Assembly (NCBI GenBank): GCA_031556725.1
Contig: JAVBSL010000022.1
Span: 1 to 64,000, forward strand
DNA length: 64,000 nucleotides
Direction of reading: 5' to 3'
Origin: UBA935 sp031556725
Lineage (GTDB): Bacteria; Bacillota; Clostridia; Lachnospirales; Lachnospiraceae
This document shows, piece by piece, positions 27,816-36,295 of the stretch (positions within the stretch are counted from its first letter, which is position 1; every line of letters starts with the position of its first letter). The notes beneath the pieces were generated by a model, which saw only the letters and a program-made list of their open reading frames with translations, was not told the origin of the DNA and did no database searches. A program made the position numbers and the translations under genes.

Positions 27816-29587
27816 ATGTTAGCCTCCTGTCGATTAATTTTTATCACCAAATTATTAAAACCCAGTGTCCTCGTGTAGCCGATATCGCTTGCAAGCAACT
27901 TTACAAGCCCGATACCGTTTGCAGTTACATTATCTCCTTCGCCTTTTTCTGCGACATAATCAAGAGGGTTAAATAATTCCCCCGAATCCCGAAAGCATAA
28001 TATCACCTTAGTTTCATTTATAAAAACCCTGATATCTATCTTGGGATTCTTGACATCTTTGTAGCCATATCTTGCCGTATTAACCGCCATCTCTTCGATT
28101 GCAATTCCCAGCGTAGTCGCTGTTTTGCCGGAAATACCGTTGTCCGTACAAAACTCAACAATCTCTTCCGAAAGTCCGACAGCGTCTTCTATAGCAGCGT
28201 TTATCGTTATGTCCAACGTTTTATCATATGATGAGGCTTTATTAAGCAGCAAGCCTGTCGCTCCTTCTTTTTTTCCATAATACTGTACGAGCGCAAATAT
28301 TATGAAAAATGCCAAAAGCTGTCCGATCGCCCTTGAACTCCATAGTCCGTTAGAACCAAAGGTTTTGGTCATTAGAAGCATAACAGGCAGAACAATGGTC
28401 CCCTGAGTTATAGATGTCCAAATCGCCAGACTTTTCCTATCTGTGGACTGATACAGGCATAGCAAGCTAAAATTAATTGCTGAAAGAGGTAAGTACAGCG
28501 ATGCAATTTTCAAATTAGATGTAGCCATTGCGATGGTTTCCGCGCTTGTATCCAATATTCCGAAGATGGAGCAAACCGTGTGGGGAAACAGCCAAAAAAA
28601 TGCAATAAATGATGCTGCTATCACAAGCGAAATATTTATCGCCATCTTCATCGTTCTCTTTATGCCATAATTGTCTTCTGATCCATGAAGAGCAGAAACA
28701 AGCGGATTTATGACATTTGTCGAACCCTGAACTACCAAGGCGGCAAATTGGAAGCAACTATTTCCCACGGCAACCGCAACGGCACCCGCCTCGCCAAAAT
28801 TCGTCAGAGCGAGTTTGTTCATTAAAATCAATTGAATAAATAAAAGAATATTAATGATTGATAGGGGTGCTCCCGATCCAAATACATCTTTAAGCTTTGC
28901 AAAATCACGGAGCTTAAGCTTTACTAAGCTGTAACTTGCGTTTTTTGAAAAGAGATAAGGAATGCAAAATAAAAAACCACAAAAATATGAGCTGACTGTT
29001 GCGATTGCGGCACCCTTTACACCCATGTCAAAGAATTTAATTAGAGAATAATCCAGTATCACGTTCAAGATGTTGACAAAAATCAATATATTAGCAGCTT
29101 TTTTGGGGTTTCCATCCTGACGGATATAGGCAACCACCGCAGGCGTAATAAACATAAATCCAATGAATACTACATTTATCCTAAAATACTCTGCAACCAT
29201 AAGGCTAAGTTCGGAATTACCTGCAAGTACATCAACAATATTATTAAAGAACAGACCGCCGCAAAACAAAGCAACAGCCGCCCAAATTATAAGCGCTGTC
29301 ACAATGTTCAGTGTGAATATTTTCGTTGCCCCCTGCCTGTTCATTTTACTGGTTTCAATAGATGCCTGCGTTGTGGAGCCCACATTGACAAGCATATTAA
29401 TTGCATTTACAAACAGTACAATCGGGCTGCAAAGATTGACCGCCGCCAAAGCACGAGGTCCTATCAGCATGGAAACAATTATTCCGTCAACAACAAAGCT
29501 CAATGACAGCACCACTATCATCAGAAACGTGGGTAAAAGATATTCCTTAAACTTTTTGTTGATTAAATCGGCTGAGCGCATATTCAA
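27809..29587 (-). CDS. MATE-family exporter fused to a C-terminal HATPase_c (anti-sigma kinase-like) domain
   Basis: A 592-aa fusion. Residues 1 to about 440 form a MATE transporter with about twelve helices in two repeats. Residues about 465-590 form an RsbW/SpoIIAB-type ATPase domain with an N box (IAIEEMAVNTARYGY), a G1-like box (FRDSGELFNPLDY) and a G2-like box (GIGLVKLLAS). A standard MATE protein ends near 450 aa. The ATPase domain may sense or phosphorylate a partner. Start: a TTG at 29587 has AGGAG 9 bases upstream, while the ATG at 29581 is 15 bases away, so the TTG is preferred. It is the middle gene of the DUF2156-MATE-GH3 operon. Confidence 0.88.
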   Translation of the reverse strand: MNMRSADLINKKFKEYLLPTFLMIVVLSLSFVVDGIIVSMLIGPRALAAVNLCSPIVLFVNAINMLVNVGSTTQASIETSKMNRQGATKIFTLNIVTALIIWAAVALFCGGLFFNNIVDVLAGNSELSLMVAEYFRINVVFIGFMFITPAVVAYIRQDGNPKKAANILIFVNILNVILDYSLIKFFDMGVKGAAIATVSSYFCGFLFCIPYLFSKNASYSLVKLKLRDFAKLKDVFGSGAPLSIINILLFIQLILMNKLALTNFGEAGAVAVAVGNSCFQFAALVVQGSTNVINPLVSALHGSEDNYGIKRTMKMAINISLVIAASFIAFFWLFPHTVCSIFGILDTSAETIAMATSNLKIASLYLPLSAINFSLLCLYQSTDRKSLAIWTSITQGTIVLPVMLLMTKTFGSNGLWSSRAIGQLLAFFIIFALVQYYGKKEGATGLLLNKASSYDKTLDITINAAIEDAVGLSEEIVEFCTDNGISGKTATTLGIAIEEMAVNTARYGYKDVKNPKIDIRVFINETKVILCFRDSGELFNPLDYVAEKGEGDNVTANGIGLVKLLASDIGYTRTLGFNNLVIKINRQEANIC

Positions 29588-29642
29588 GGCAGCACACTCC
29601 TAATAGTTTTTAATTCGTATTACTCAAGCTTAAGCTTTATAA

Positions 29643-30560
29643 TTAAATCCTCGTCACGACAGAGGTGTATTTCATTAGCAGAACTGACGGTCTAAGGCGC
29701 TGTTTTGCCTGCCGAAGCCCATCTAACCCCAAATCTTCTTCTCTGTTGACGAAAGAAAAGCCTGTTAGCAGGTTGCGAATCAGTTCACTTTGCATCATTA
29801 AGGCGGAACCACGTACCTGATACGATGACTTTTCGCATAGATAATCAAATGTTTGGTTGCTAACTGCCGCACCGAAACCATATGCTACAATGGACTCGTC
29901 CACTCGCAGCAGACCGCCGATAAGTGACAGCTCCCGATAATGGGGCAATACATTGCGGATGAGATCATGCTCCTGATATAACGCATCCATTTCCTGCGTA
30001 GTTTTGATTTTTTGAATGTCGTTAAGGTGGGTACATTGAAATTCCCAAAGCTCATCAAGGTTATTTTCAGATACCTGCTCAAAGGTATATCTATCGTGAA
30101 AGTCGGACATAAAACAATTGAGCCGGTTGCGTTGTCTATGCAGCGCTTTACCGGGGAAATGCTCAAGATTATGCGTCCCGTATATATACTCCGCCCAGTC
30201 CCTGTCAGGAATCAGCACAGCATTGGGCACAGCGCTTAAAAACTCGTCTTTGTTTTCATCGGTGATACCCCAAATATACATCTCTTCACCATTCGAAACA
30301 CGACGGTTGTAAGCGGAAAGATTGTACATAGCCATCCGCAGATTACCGCTTCCTAATGGCACAAGGTATACAGTACCCAGCCCCGGCCGCTCCTGCCTGA
30401 TATATATAAAACCATCCTCGCCATAAGCTACACACGTTTTATATTTGGATGCATAATACCACAATCCAACACCCGAGTACTGACAGGATGAGAACCCTTT
30501 TATGTCCGCGATGCGACAAATCCTGTCTACATCAGAAAAATCAATATCCTTAAAAGTCAT
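29643..30560 (-). CDS. DUF2156 protein (phosphatidylglycerol lysyltransferase C-terminal-like, GNAT fold)
   Basis: A 305-aa soluble protein resembling the catalytic GNAT-like domain of MprF-type aminoacyl transferases. Features include an N-terminal Y-x-GVGLWYYAS region, HLEHFPGKALHRQRNRLNCF-like core residues (LEHFPGKALH...NRLNCF), and a late GFSFVNREEDLGLDGLRQAKQRLRP, which is the typical ending. MprF membrane helices are absent. It is the first gene of the operon with the MATE fusion and GH3 genes, 55 bp upstream. It may transfer an aminoacyl or acyl group onto the same product. An AGGTG site precedes the ATG. Confidence 0.82.
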   Translation of the reverse strand: MTFKDIDFSDVDRICRIADIKGFSSCQYSGVGLWYYASKYKTCVAYGEDGFIYIRQERPGLGTVYLVPLGSGNLRMAMYNLSAYNRRVSNGEEMYIWGITDENKDEFLSAVPNAVLIPDRDWAEYIYGTHNLEHFPGKALHRQRNRLNCFMSDFHDRYTFEQVSENNLDELWEFQCTHLNDIQKIKTTQEMDALYQEHDLIRNVLPHYRELSLIGGLLRVDESIVAYGFGAAVSNQTFDYLCEKSSYQVRGSALMMQSELIRNLLTGFSFVNREEDLGLDGLRQAKQRLRPSVLLMKYTSVVTRI

Positions 30561-30990
30561 ATTACACCTAATAAATTCCTAAATTCTTTGACAATTCACC
30601 CATATTAAGTGCATGAAGAAAATTGTATGTTTTATGTTATATAAATGTATCACAAACCAAATGAAAAATCAATTCATTGGATTGGACAAATCTTGCTCCT
30701 TTTGTATTCAATTCTTGTAAGTTTATTTGTGAATATGTTCATCATAAAACTTCCAGGAACGTGTGTTTTTAGACTTTATGTTCTGATTTTTTGAAAAAGT
30801 AAATGGTATGCTGTTGTAGAGCGCAATCTGTCTTGTTTTTGATTTTCGCCTAAGATATAATTAAGTAGATATTGTGGTTGTACTGTAAAAATAAAAAGAA
30901 TTAACTTTATTTTTTTCATATTTTCTGTCACAACCCATACAGGCGGATTGTCTAATTAGGTAAAAGTCAAAATCGAAAGGAAAATTTATT
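30561..30990. other. 430-bp divergent intergenic region between the DUF2156 operon and the sigma factor
   Basis: AT-rich region with no convincing ORF. It contains the sigma-factor promoter (30833-30861) and must contain the promoter of the - strand operon. A TATAAC-like -10 element lies near 30640 on the - strand, but it is not strong enough to call. No long repeat was seen. Confidence 0.5.
30833..30861 (+). promoter_or_regulatory. Probable promoter of the sigma-factor gene
   Basis: -35 TTGTTT, 17-bp spacer, perfect -10 TATAAT. It implies a leader of about 120 nt before the sigma-factor ATG. Confidence 0.5.
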
Positions 30991-31830
30991 ATGGAAAATA
31001 AAAAAGAGACAATTAATCTTGCAGTAAATGGCGATAAGAACGCATTGGAGGAATTACTGAGCAGTGTGCAAGACATGGTTTATAACCTTTCTTTGCGTAT
31101 GCTCGGCAATCCCCATGATGCCGAAGACGCTTCACAGGAAATCTATATCCGTATTATTACAGGACTAAAGTCATTTGAACATAAAAGTTCTTTTTCCACT
31201 TGGGTATATAGAATCGCAGCAAACCATCTTATAAATTATAAAAAGTCGATGTTTTCAAAAATGCCGCCACTTAGCTTTGAGTTTTATGGTGCGGATATTG
31301 AAGCTGGGTTTGGGGCAAACAATTTTAATGCAAAGTGCGGAGTGGATGATGAACTATTAGCGCAAGAACTTAAGATGTCTTGTACAAATGTTATGTTGCA
31401 ATGCTTTGATCCAGACAGCCGACTTATCTATGTGCTTGGTATTATGTTCAAAGTCGATAGCAAGATATGCGCTGAAATACTGGATATCACACCGGAAGCA
31501 TACCGTAAACGTCTTTCTCGTATCCGCAAAAAAATGGCAGAATTTTTAAAACAATATTGCGGTCTTGCAGGATCGGAAAAATGCAATTGCCAAAAGCGTA
31601 TTGGATATGCGATTGAAAGCCACCGCTTAAATCCTACCAATTTAGAATATTCACAGCTTGCAAAAGTTGATGCAGCAATTACAGAGGAGTATACCCAAGC
31701 CATGGAAGAAATGGATACACAATCTCTTGTCTTTGCACAGTTACCTAAGTACCGCTCCCCACAGACTGTTAAGGACTTTTTACATCATATATTACAGTCA
31801 GAACATATGAATACCATTCAAAAGGCATAG
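30991..31830 (+). CDS. ECF-type sigma-70 family RNA polymerase sigma factor with C-terminal extension
   Basis: A 279-aa sigma factor. Region 2 (about residues 20-95) has the DAEDASQEIYIRIITGLKSF core and SFSTWVYRIAANHLINY. Region 4 (about 130-185) has a helix-turn-helix, ICAEILDITPEAYRKRLSRIRKKM. A roughly 90-residue extension follows, with a cysteine cluster (YCGLAGSEKCNCQKR) that could bind metal or sense redox state. No anti-sigma gene is adjacent, unless the ATPase domain of the divergent MATE fusion plays that part (speculative). AAAGGAA precedes the ATG. A small zinc-ribbon protein follows after about 10 bp. Confidence 0.88.
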   Translation: MENKKETINLAVNGDKNALEELLSSVQDMVYNLSLRMLGNPHDAEDASQEIYIRIITGLKSFEHKSSFSTWVYRIAANHLINYKKSMFSKMPPLSFEFYGADIEAGFGANNFNAKCGVDDELLAQELKMSCTNVMLQCFDPDSRLIYVLGIMFKVDSKICAEILDITPEAYRKRLSRIRKKMAEFLKQYCGLAGSEKCNCQKRIGYAIESHRLNPTNLEYSQLAKVDAAITEEYTQAMEEMDTQSLVFAQLPKYRSPQTVKDFLHHILQSEHMNTIQKA

Positions 31831-31840
31831 GGGGGTGTTT

Positions 31841-32203
31841 ATGTCAAGAATTCTGAAACATAACGAACTACATAAAACTAAAATTGCATGTAACTACGGC
31901 GGCTGGATGTATTGTAATGGCTGTAATAAAACAATAGGGTATTTGTGTTATGTTACATACGACTCTTTTAAATTTGACTATAAATGCAAATGTGGGAACT
32001 GTGGAAGTGTAACCTTTGATTTTGATGATACCGAATCAGCAGAGACATGCGACAATCAGTTGACAACAATCAAAAATCGTTTGTGTTGCCCTGAGGATAA
32101 TTCACCTTTAGTTACTATTTTGACAAAAAATTTTGATGAGTATAAATGCGAAATCGTTTGCAAAGCATGTCATTCTAAATATAAATTAAGTTATGGGCAA
32201 TAA
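31841..32203 (+). CDS. Small cysteine-rich (zinc-ribbon-like) protein of unknown function
   Basis: A 120-aa protein with several CxxC pairs: YCNGC, CKCGNCG, CCPEDN and CKAC. The spacing suggests two zinc ribbons. I start it at the ATG at 31841, which has an AGGGGGG site about 5 bases upstream; an in-frame GTG lies 6 bases earlier. It is 10 bp downstream of the sigma-factor gene and almost certainly co-transcribed. It might be a partner or regulator of the sigma factor; nothing in the sequence proves this. No family was recognised. Confidence 0.7.
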   Translation: MSRILKHNELHKTKIACNYGGWMYCNGCNKTIGYLCYVTYDSFKFDYKCKCGNCGSVTFDFDDTESAETCDNQLTTIKNRLCCPEDNSPLVTILTKNFDEYKCEIVCKACHSKYKLSYGQ

Positions 32204-32349
32204 AGCATAGAACAGAGAAAGTGGCAAGTTTTCATAGCCTTTAAATCCATTTCATTTTTTTCAAATCCCTCATATATGGTCATGCTTTTATTTATTGATT
32301 GCTCTCCCCATCGTAAATTCACGTGATATATGTACATCATATTTATTAT

Positions 32350-32565
32350 TTAATGTCCAAGAAACTCTAAATACATCGGATCTTTAATTATTTCTATTGG
32401 TTTTTCTGGAATACGTTCTTTTCTTGCCACGGAAAGTAAGGACTCCTTGTCATTGCTCATTAGAAGTCGTTCGTAAAGAAGTGAATTGATTTGTCTTTCT
32501 AACTCACGGCCCGTCCACGCATTGTTTATTGCTGTTGTCTTTCTTTTGCCAACAAAAAAGACCAT
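32350..32565 (-). pseudogene. Remnant of a YhcG/DUF1016 nuclease gene
   Basis: About 58 residues (NNAWTGRELERQINSLLYERLL...IKDPMYLEFLG) match the central part of DUF1016/YhcG proteins just before the PD-(D/E)XK nuclease domain. Full-length members are about 340 aa. The N-terminal part is replaced by unrelated residues, and the frame stops right after LEFLG, so the nuclease domain is gone. The upstream break coincides with an inverted repeat at 32559-32616. The 32204-32349 stretch beside it holds nothing I recognise. Confidence 0.75.
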
Positions 32566-32616
32566 TAGTATTTCTTACGCTCAAAAAATTTTCGCTATAA
32601 GCTCTACTAATGGTCT
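32559..32616. repeat. 12-bp inverted repeat at the edge of the YhcG remnant
   Basis: AGACCATTAGTA (32559-32570) and its exact complement (32605-32616) flank 34 bases. It sits where homology of the YhcG remnant breaks off and just upstream of the ppdK terminator. It could be a mobile-element end or a hairpin; no transposase is visible. Confidence 0.6.
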
Positions 32617-32627
32617 ATAAAAAGCAA

Positions 32628-32665
32628 GGGAAGCGGTTTTCGCTCCGCTTCCCAAATAAACAATT
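32628..32665 (-). terminator. Intrinsic terminator of ppdK; repeat copy 2
   Basis: GGGAAGCGG pairs with CCGCTTCCC, followed on the - strand by TTGCTTTTTATAG. The stem and the flanking AAATAAACAATT match the terminator at 26041-26078; only the loop differs. Confidence 0.8.
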
Positions 32666-32716
32666 TTCACATTAAAATGTGATTGTTAAGACAATATCTT
32701 TTCAGCCTCTGTTGTC

Positions 32717-35344
32717 CTAACCCCTCTTTTCGCCCAGGGCTGCCTGTGCCGCCGCCAATCTGGCAATCGGTACCCGGAAAGGTGAACAGGATACATAGTT
32801 AAGTCCTACCTTATGGCAAAACTCCACAGAAGAAGGATCACCGCCGTGCTCGCCGCAGATTCCCAATTTCAGGTCTGCTTTCACACTGCGTCCCTTTTCA
32901 GCTGCCATCTGTACCAACTGACCAACGCCGTTCTGATCCAATCTGGCAAAAGGATCTGATTCATAAATTTTACTCTTATAATAATCATTAATGAATTTAC
33001 CGGTATCATCCCTGGAGAAACCAAAGGTCATCTGGGTCAAATCGTTAGTTCCGAAGGAGAAGAATTCGGCTTCTTCGGCAATCTCATTGGCTAAAAGTGC
33101 TGCTCTGGGGATTTCGATCATGGTACCTACATGATAAGTAATATCGGAATTCTTTTCCTTCTTCACCAATTCTGCGGTTTCCACAACAATATCCTTAACA
33201 AACTTCAATTCTTTCTTTTCTCCAACCAAAGGAATCATGATTTCCGGTTCAATATCATAGCCTTTTTCATTCTTTACTTCGATGGCTGCTTCCATCACCG
33301 CACGGGTCTGCATTCTGGCAATTTCCGGATAAGTTACAGCCAGACGGCATCCGCGATGTCCCATCATGGGGTTGAATTCATGTAGAGAGTTACATACTTC
33401 TTTTACTTCTTCTGCCGTCATTCCCATTTCTTCCGCCAGAGCTGCAATATCGCCCTCATCGGTAGGAACGAACTCATGAAGAGGCGGATCTAAGAAACGA
33501 ATGGTAACCGGTCTGCCTTCCATCACTTCATAAATTCCCTTGAAATCTCCCTTTTGGAAAGGAATCAAGGCATTCAACGCTTTTTCTCTTGCTTCTACGG
33601 TGCGTGCCAGAATCATCTGACGGATCTTCGAAATCCGGTCAGGGTCAAAGAACATATGCTCTGTCCGGCATAAGCCAATCCCTTCTGCTCCGTATTTGAT
33701 GGCATTTAATGCATCTTCAGGTGTATCCGCATTGGTTCTTACCTTTAACACACGATGTCTGTCGGCCCATTCCATAATTCTGCCGAAGTTACCATCGATA
33801 CCGGCTTCTACCGTATTAATATCGCCATCATAAATCTTTCCGGTGGAACCATCCAGAGAAATATAATCTCCTTCATGATAGGTATGACCGCCCAGTTCAA
33901 ATACTTTTTCTTCTTCATTAATGGAAATCTCACCGCAGCCACACACACAGGCTGTACCCATTCCGCGGGCTACTACTGCTGCATGAGAGGTCATACCACC
34001 GCGAACGGTAAGGATACCTTGTGATGCATGCATACCTTCAATATCTTCCGGTGATGTTTCCAGACGAACCAGGATAACTCTTGCACCTTTCTCATGGGCT
34101 TCTTTCGCATCATTGGCGGTGAAATACACCTTTCCTGCTGCTGCTCCGGGAGATGCCGGCAGAGCCTGTCCGATAATAGTACCATTCTTCAGTGCTTCCG
34201 GATCAAAGGTAGGATGTAATAACTGATCCAGAGCCTTGGCTTCGATTCTCATAACGGCTTCTTCTTCCGTGATCATGCCTTCGTCTACCAAATCACAGGC
34301 AATCTGCAGGGCTGCGGGTGCTGTCCGCTTGCCGCTTCTGGTCTGCAGGAAGAATAGTTTGCCGTCTTCAATGGTAAATTCCATATCCTGCATATCGCGG
34401 TAATGATTTTCTAATTTCGTCGATATTTCAATAAATTTTGCATAGCATTCAGGCATATCCTCGGCCAGCTTGGTAATGGGCTGAGGGGTTCTGATACCGG
34501 CTACTACGTCTTCACCTTGGGCATTGATCAGATATTCTCCGTAAATGCCTTTGGCTCCGGTAGAAGGATTACGGGTAAAAGCAACGCCGGTTCCGGAAGT
34601 ATTACCCATATTTCCGAATACCATGGCCTGCACATTAACTGCTGTTCCCCAATCACCGGGGATATCATTCATCCGGCGGTATACGATAGCTCGTTCATTA
34701 TCCCATGAGCGGAATACGGCTTTCACCGCTTCCATCAACTGCACCTTAGGATCCTGGGGAAATTCTTCTCCCTTATTATCTTTATAAATCTGTTTAAATC
34801 TCTGACTGATTTCTTTCATATCATCAGCAGTCAGATCGGTGTCAAACTGCACACCCTTGGACTCTTTGATCTCATCCAATATTCTTTCAAAGAAAGACTT
34901 GGGTACTTCCATAACCACATCCGAAAACATCTGGATAAACCGTCTGTAGGAATCATAGGCAAATCTGGCATTTCCGGATTTGGCTGCAAAACCTTCCACC
35001 GATACATCATTTAATCCCAGATTAAGAATCGTGTCCATCATACCGGGCATCGATGCTCTGGATCCTGAACGCACTGAAACCAAAAGCGGATTGCCGGTGT
35101 CACCGAATAACTTGTCCTGCTTTTTCTCCAGTTCGGCCAATGCTGTAAAAATTTGATCTTTTACTTCCTCTGTAATGGTCTTGCCTTTGTTGTAATAGTC
35201 GGTACAAGCTTCTGTTGTTACCGTAAAGCCTTGTGGTATCGGCAATCCCAGGTTGGTCATCTCGGCTAAATTAGCTCCTTTTCCACCCAGCAGATTGCGC
35301 ATATCCGCACTGCCTTCTTCAAATGAATACACCCACTTCGTCAT
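32717..35344 (-). CDS. ppdK: Pyruvate, phosphate dikinase
   Basis: An 875-aa enzyme interconverting pyruvate + ATP + Pi and phosphoenolpyruvate + AMP + PPi, central to glycolysis or gluconeogenesis in anaerobes. The N-terminal ATP-grasp domain starts GGKGANLAEM. The swivelling phosphohistidine domain has GGMTSHAAVVARGMG (catalytic His near 455). The C-terminal PEP-binding barrel includes GAEGIGLCRTEHMF and the catalytic cysteine in GICGEHGGDP. The length is normal. A GAGGGAG site precedes the ATG. It has its own promoter and terminator. Confidence 0.97.
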   Translation of the reverse strand: MTKWVYSFEEGSADMRNLLGGKGANLAEMTNLGLPIPQGFTVTTEACTDYYNKGKTITEEVKDQIFTALAELEKKQDKLFGDTGNPLLVSVRSGSRASMPGMMDTILNLGLNDVSVEGFAAKSGNARFAYDSYRRFIQMFSDVVMEVPKSFFERILDEIKESKGVQFDTDLTADDMKEISQRFKQIYKDNKGEEFPQDPKVQLMEAVKAVFRSWDNERAIVYRRMNDIPGDWGTAVNVQAMVFGNMGNTSGTGVAFTRNPSTGAKGIYGEYLINAQGEDVVAGIRTPQPITKLAEDMPECYAKFIEISTKLENHYRDMQDMEFTIEDGKLFFLQTRSGKRTAPAALQIACDLVDEGMITEEEAVMRIEAKALDQLLHPTFDPEALKNGTIIGQALPASPGAAAGKVYFTANDAKEAHEKGARVILVRLETSPEDIEGMHASQGILTVRGGMTSHAAVVARGMGTACVCGCGEISINEEEKVFELGGHTYHEGDYISLDGSTGKIYDGDINTVEAGIDGNFGRIMEWADRHRVLKVRTNADTPEDALNAIKYGAEGIGLCRTEHMFFDPDRISKIRQMILARTVEAREKALNALIPFQKGDFKGIYEVMEGRPVTIRFLDPPLHEFVPTDEGDIAALAEEMGMTAEEVKEVCNSLHEFNPMMGHRGCRLAVTYPEIARMQTRAVMEAAIEVKNEKGYDIEPEIMIPLVGEKKELKFVKDIVVETAELVKKEKNSDITYHVGTMIEIPRAALLANEIAEEAEFFSFGTNDLTQMTFGFSRDDTGKFINDYYKSKIYESDPFARLDQNGVGQLVQMAAEKGRSVKADLKLGICGEHGGDPSSVEFCHKVGLNYVSCSPFRVPIARLAAAQAALGEKRG

Positions 35345-35411
35345 ATTGTTTTCTCCCTCGCATTATTCTTTTATACCGGTGTCTGACTAACAGGTAAATT
35401 TTGTATATTCA

Positions 35412-35439
35412 ATTATATCATATGTTGTTAATTTGTACA
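35412..35439 (-). promoter_or_regulatory. Probable ppdK promoter
   Basis: On the - strand: -35 TGTACA, 16-bp spacer, perfect -10 TATAAT, about 67 bp upstream of the ppdK ATG. Confidence 0.45.
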
Positions 35440-35456
35440 CCCAAAATATTGCTTTC

Positions 35457-36290
35457 CTACTTACTATCTGATTTAGACGGAATAAAACTGTCAAAAATAA
35501 ACAGGTCAAATGACTCCTTAGCCTTTTCCAGCTCTTCTTCACTCTTGATGGTCCATGCCACAGCAATATTTTTATATAATCCTCGGCACAGCCGTCTGGA
35601 TATGCCATTTGCATAGTGATGATTGTATGCAATAAAATCCGGTCTGGTAATCCAGTTCAGCAGCAGATTCTCCAATAATCCATATAAGATACCCTGATAC
35701 TCTGCACTCCTGGTAAATTTATCGGCCAACTGCCCTCTGAATACTTCCTTATGATTTTTCTTATACCAAAGCAGGGCCAGGGGATTAAAGGATTCAATGC
35801 AATAAGCCCCCTTGTACTCCCGCAGCTGCTTATCCGCTGCCGGACAAACCGCCGTATCCCGCCATTCTACCTTTAATTCCACCACCAGTGGCACCTTACC
35901 ATCCACCAATTTTAATAATTCGCAAAACAGAGGAATCCGCTCTTCCGTACCGCATAATCGAAATTCCTGTAATTCTTCATAGGTATAGTCAGATACCTTG
36001 CCCGTGACGCCACAGACCCGTTCTAATGTTGTGTCATGAAAAATGATAACCTTTCCGTCCTTGCTCAGCTGCAAATCCAGCTCAATTCCGTAACCGGCTT
36101 CCACGGCTTTCCGAAAAGCTGCCATAGAGTTTTCCGGTGCCTCACTTTGATTATCATGTAGTCCCCGATGAGCATACAGCACACCATCCAGAGCCGAGTG
36201 GTCCGGCTTATGAATCATTCTTGGCATTATGGCCAGCAAATACAGCAGAAAAAGAATTACCACTCCACTCACTAGTATAATAAAGAACAT
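35457..36290 (-). CDS. Glycerophosphodiester phosphodiesterase family protein
   Basis: A 277-aa protein with one N-terminal membrane helix (residues 2-24) followed by the GDPD barrel. Catalytic and metal motifs are YAHRGLHDN, APENSMAAFRKA, IELDLQLSKDG and FHDTTLERVCG. It hydrolyses glycerophosphodiesters to glycerol-3-phosphate and an alcohol, or a related bond. It starts 5 bp after the stop of the upstream MFS gene, so the two form an operon. Confidence 0.9.
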   Translation of the reverse strand: MFFIILVSGVVILFLLYLLAIMPRMIHKPDHSALDGVLYAHRGLHDNQSEAPENSMAAFRKAVEAGYGIELDLQLSKDGKVIIFHDTTLERVCGVTGKVSDYTYEELQEFRLCGTEERIPLFCELLKLVDGKVPLVVELKVEWRDTAVCPAADKQLREYKGAYCIESFNPLALLWYKKNHKEVFRGQLADKFTRSAEYQGILYGLLENLLLNWITRPDFIAYNHHYANGISRRLCRGLYKNIAVAWTIKSEEELEKAKESFDLFIFDSFIPSKSDSK

Positions 36291-36295
36291 GTTTT

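Noticed and set aside
30600..30800. Possible riboswitch or small RNA in the divergent intergenic region
   Set aside because: AT-rich sequence with no convincing long stems or conserved riboswitch motif.
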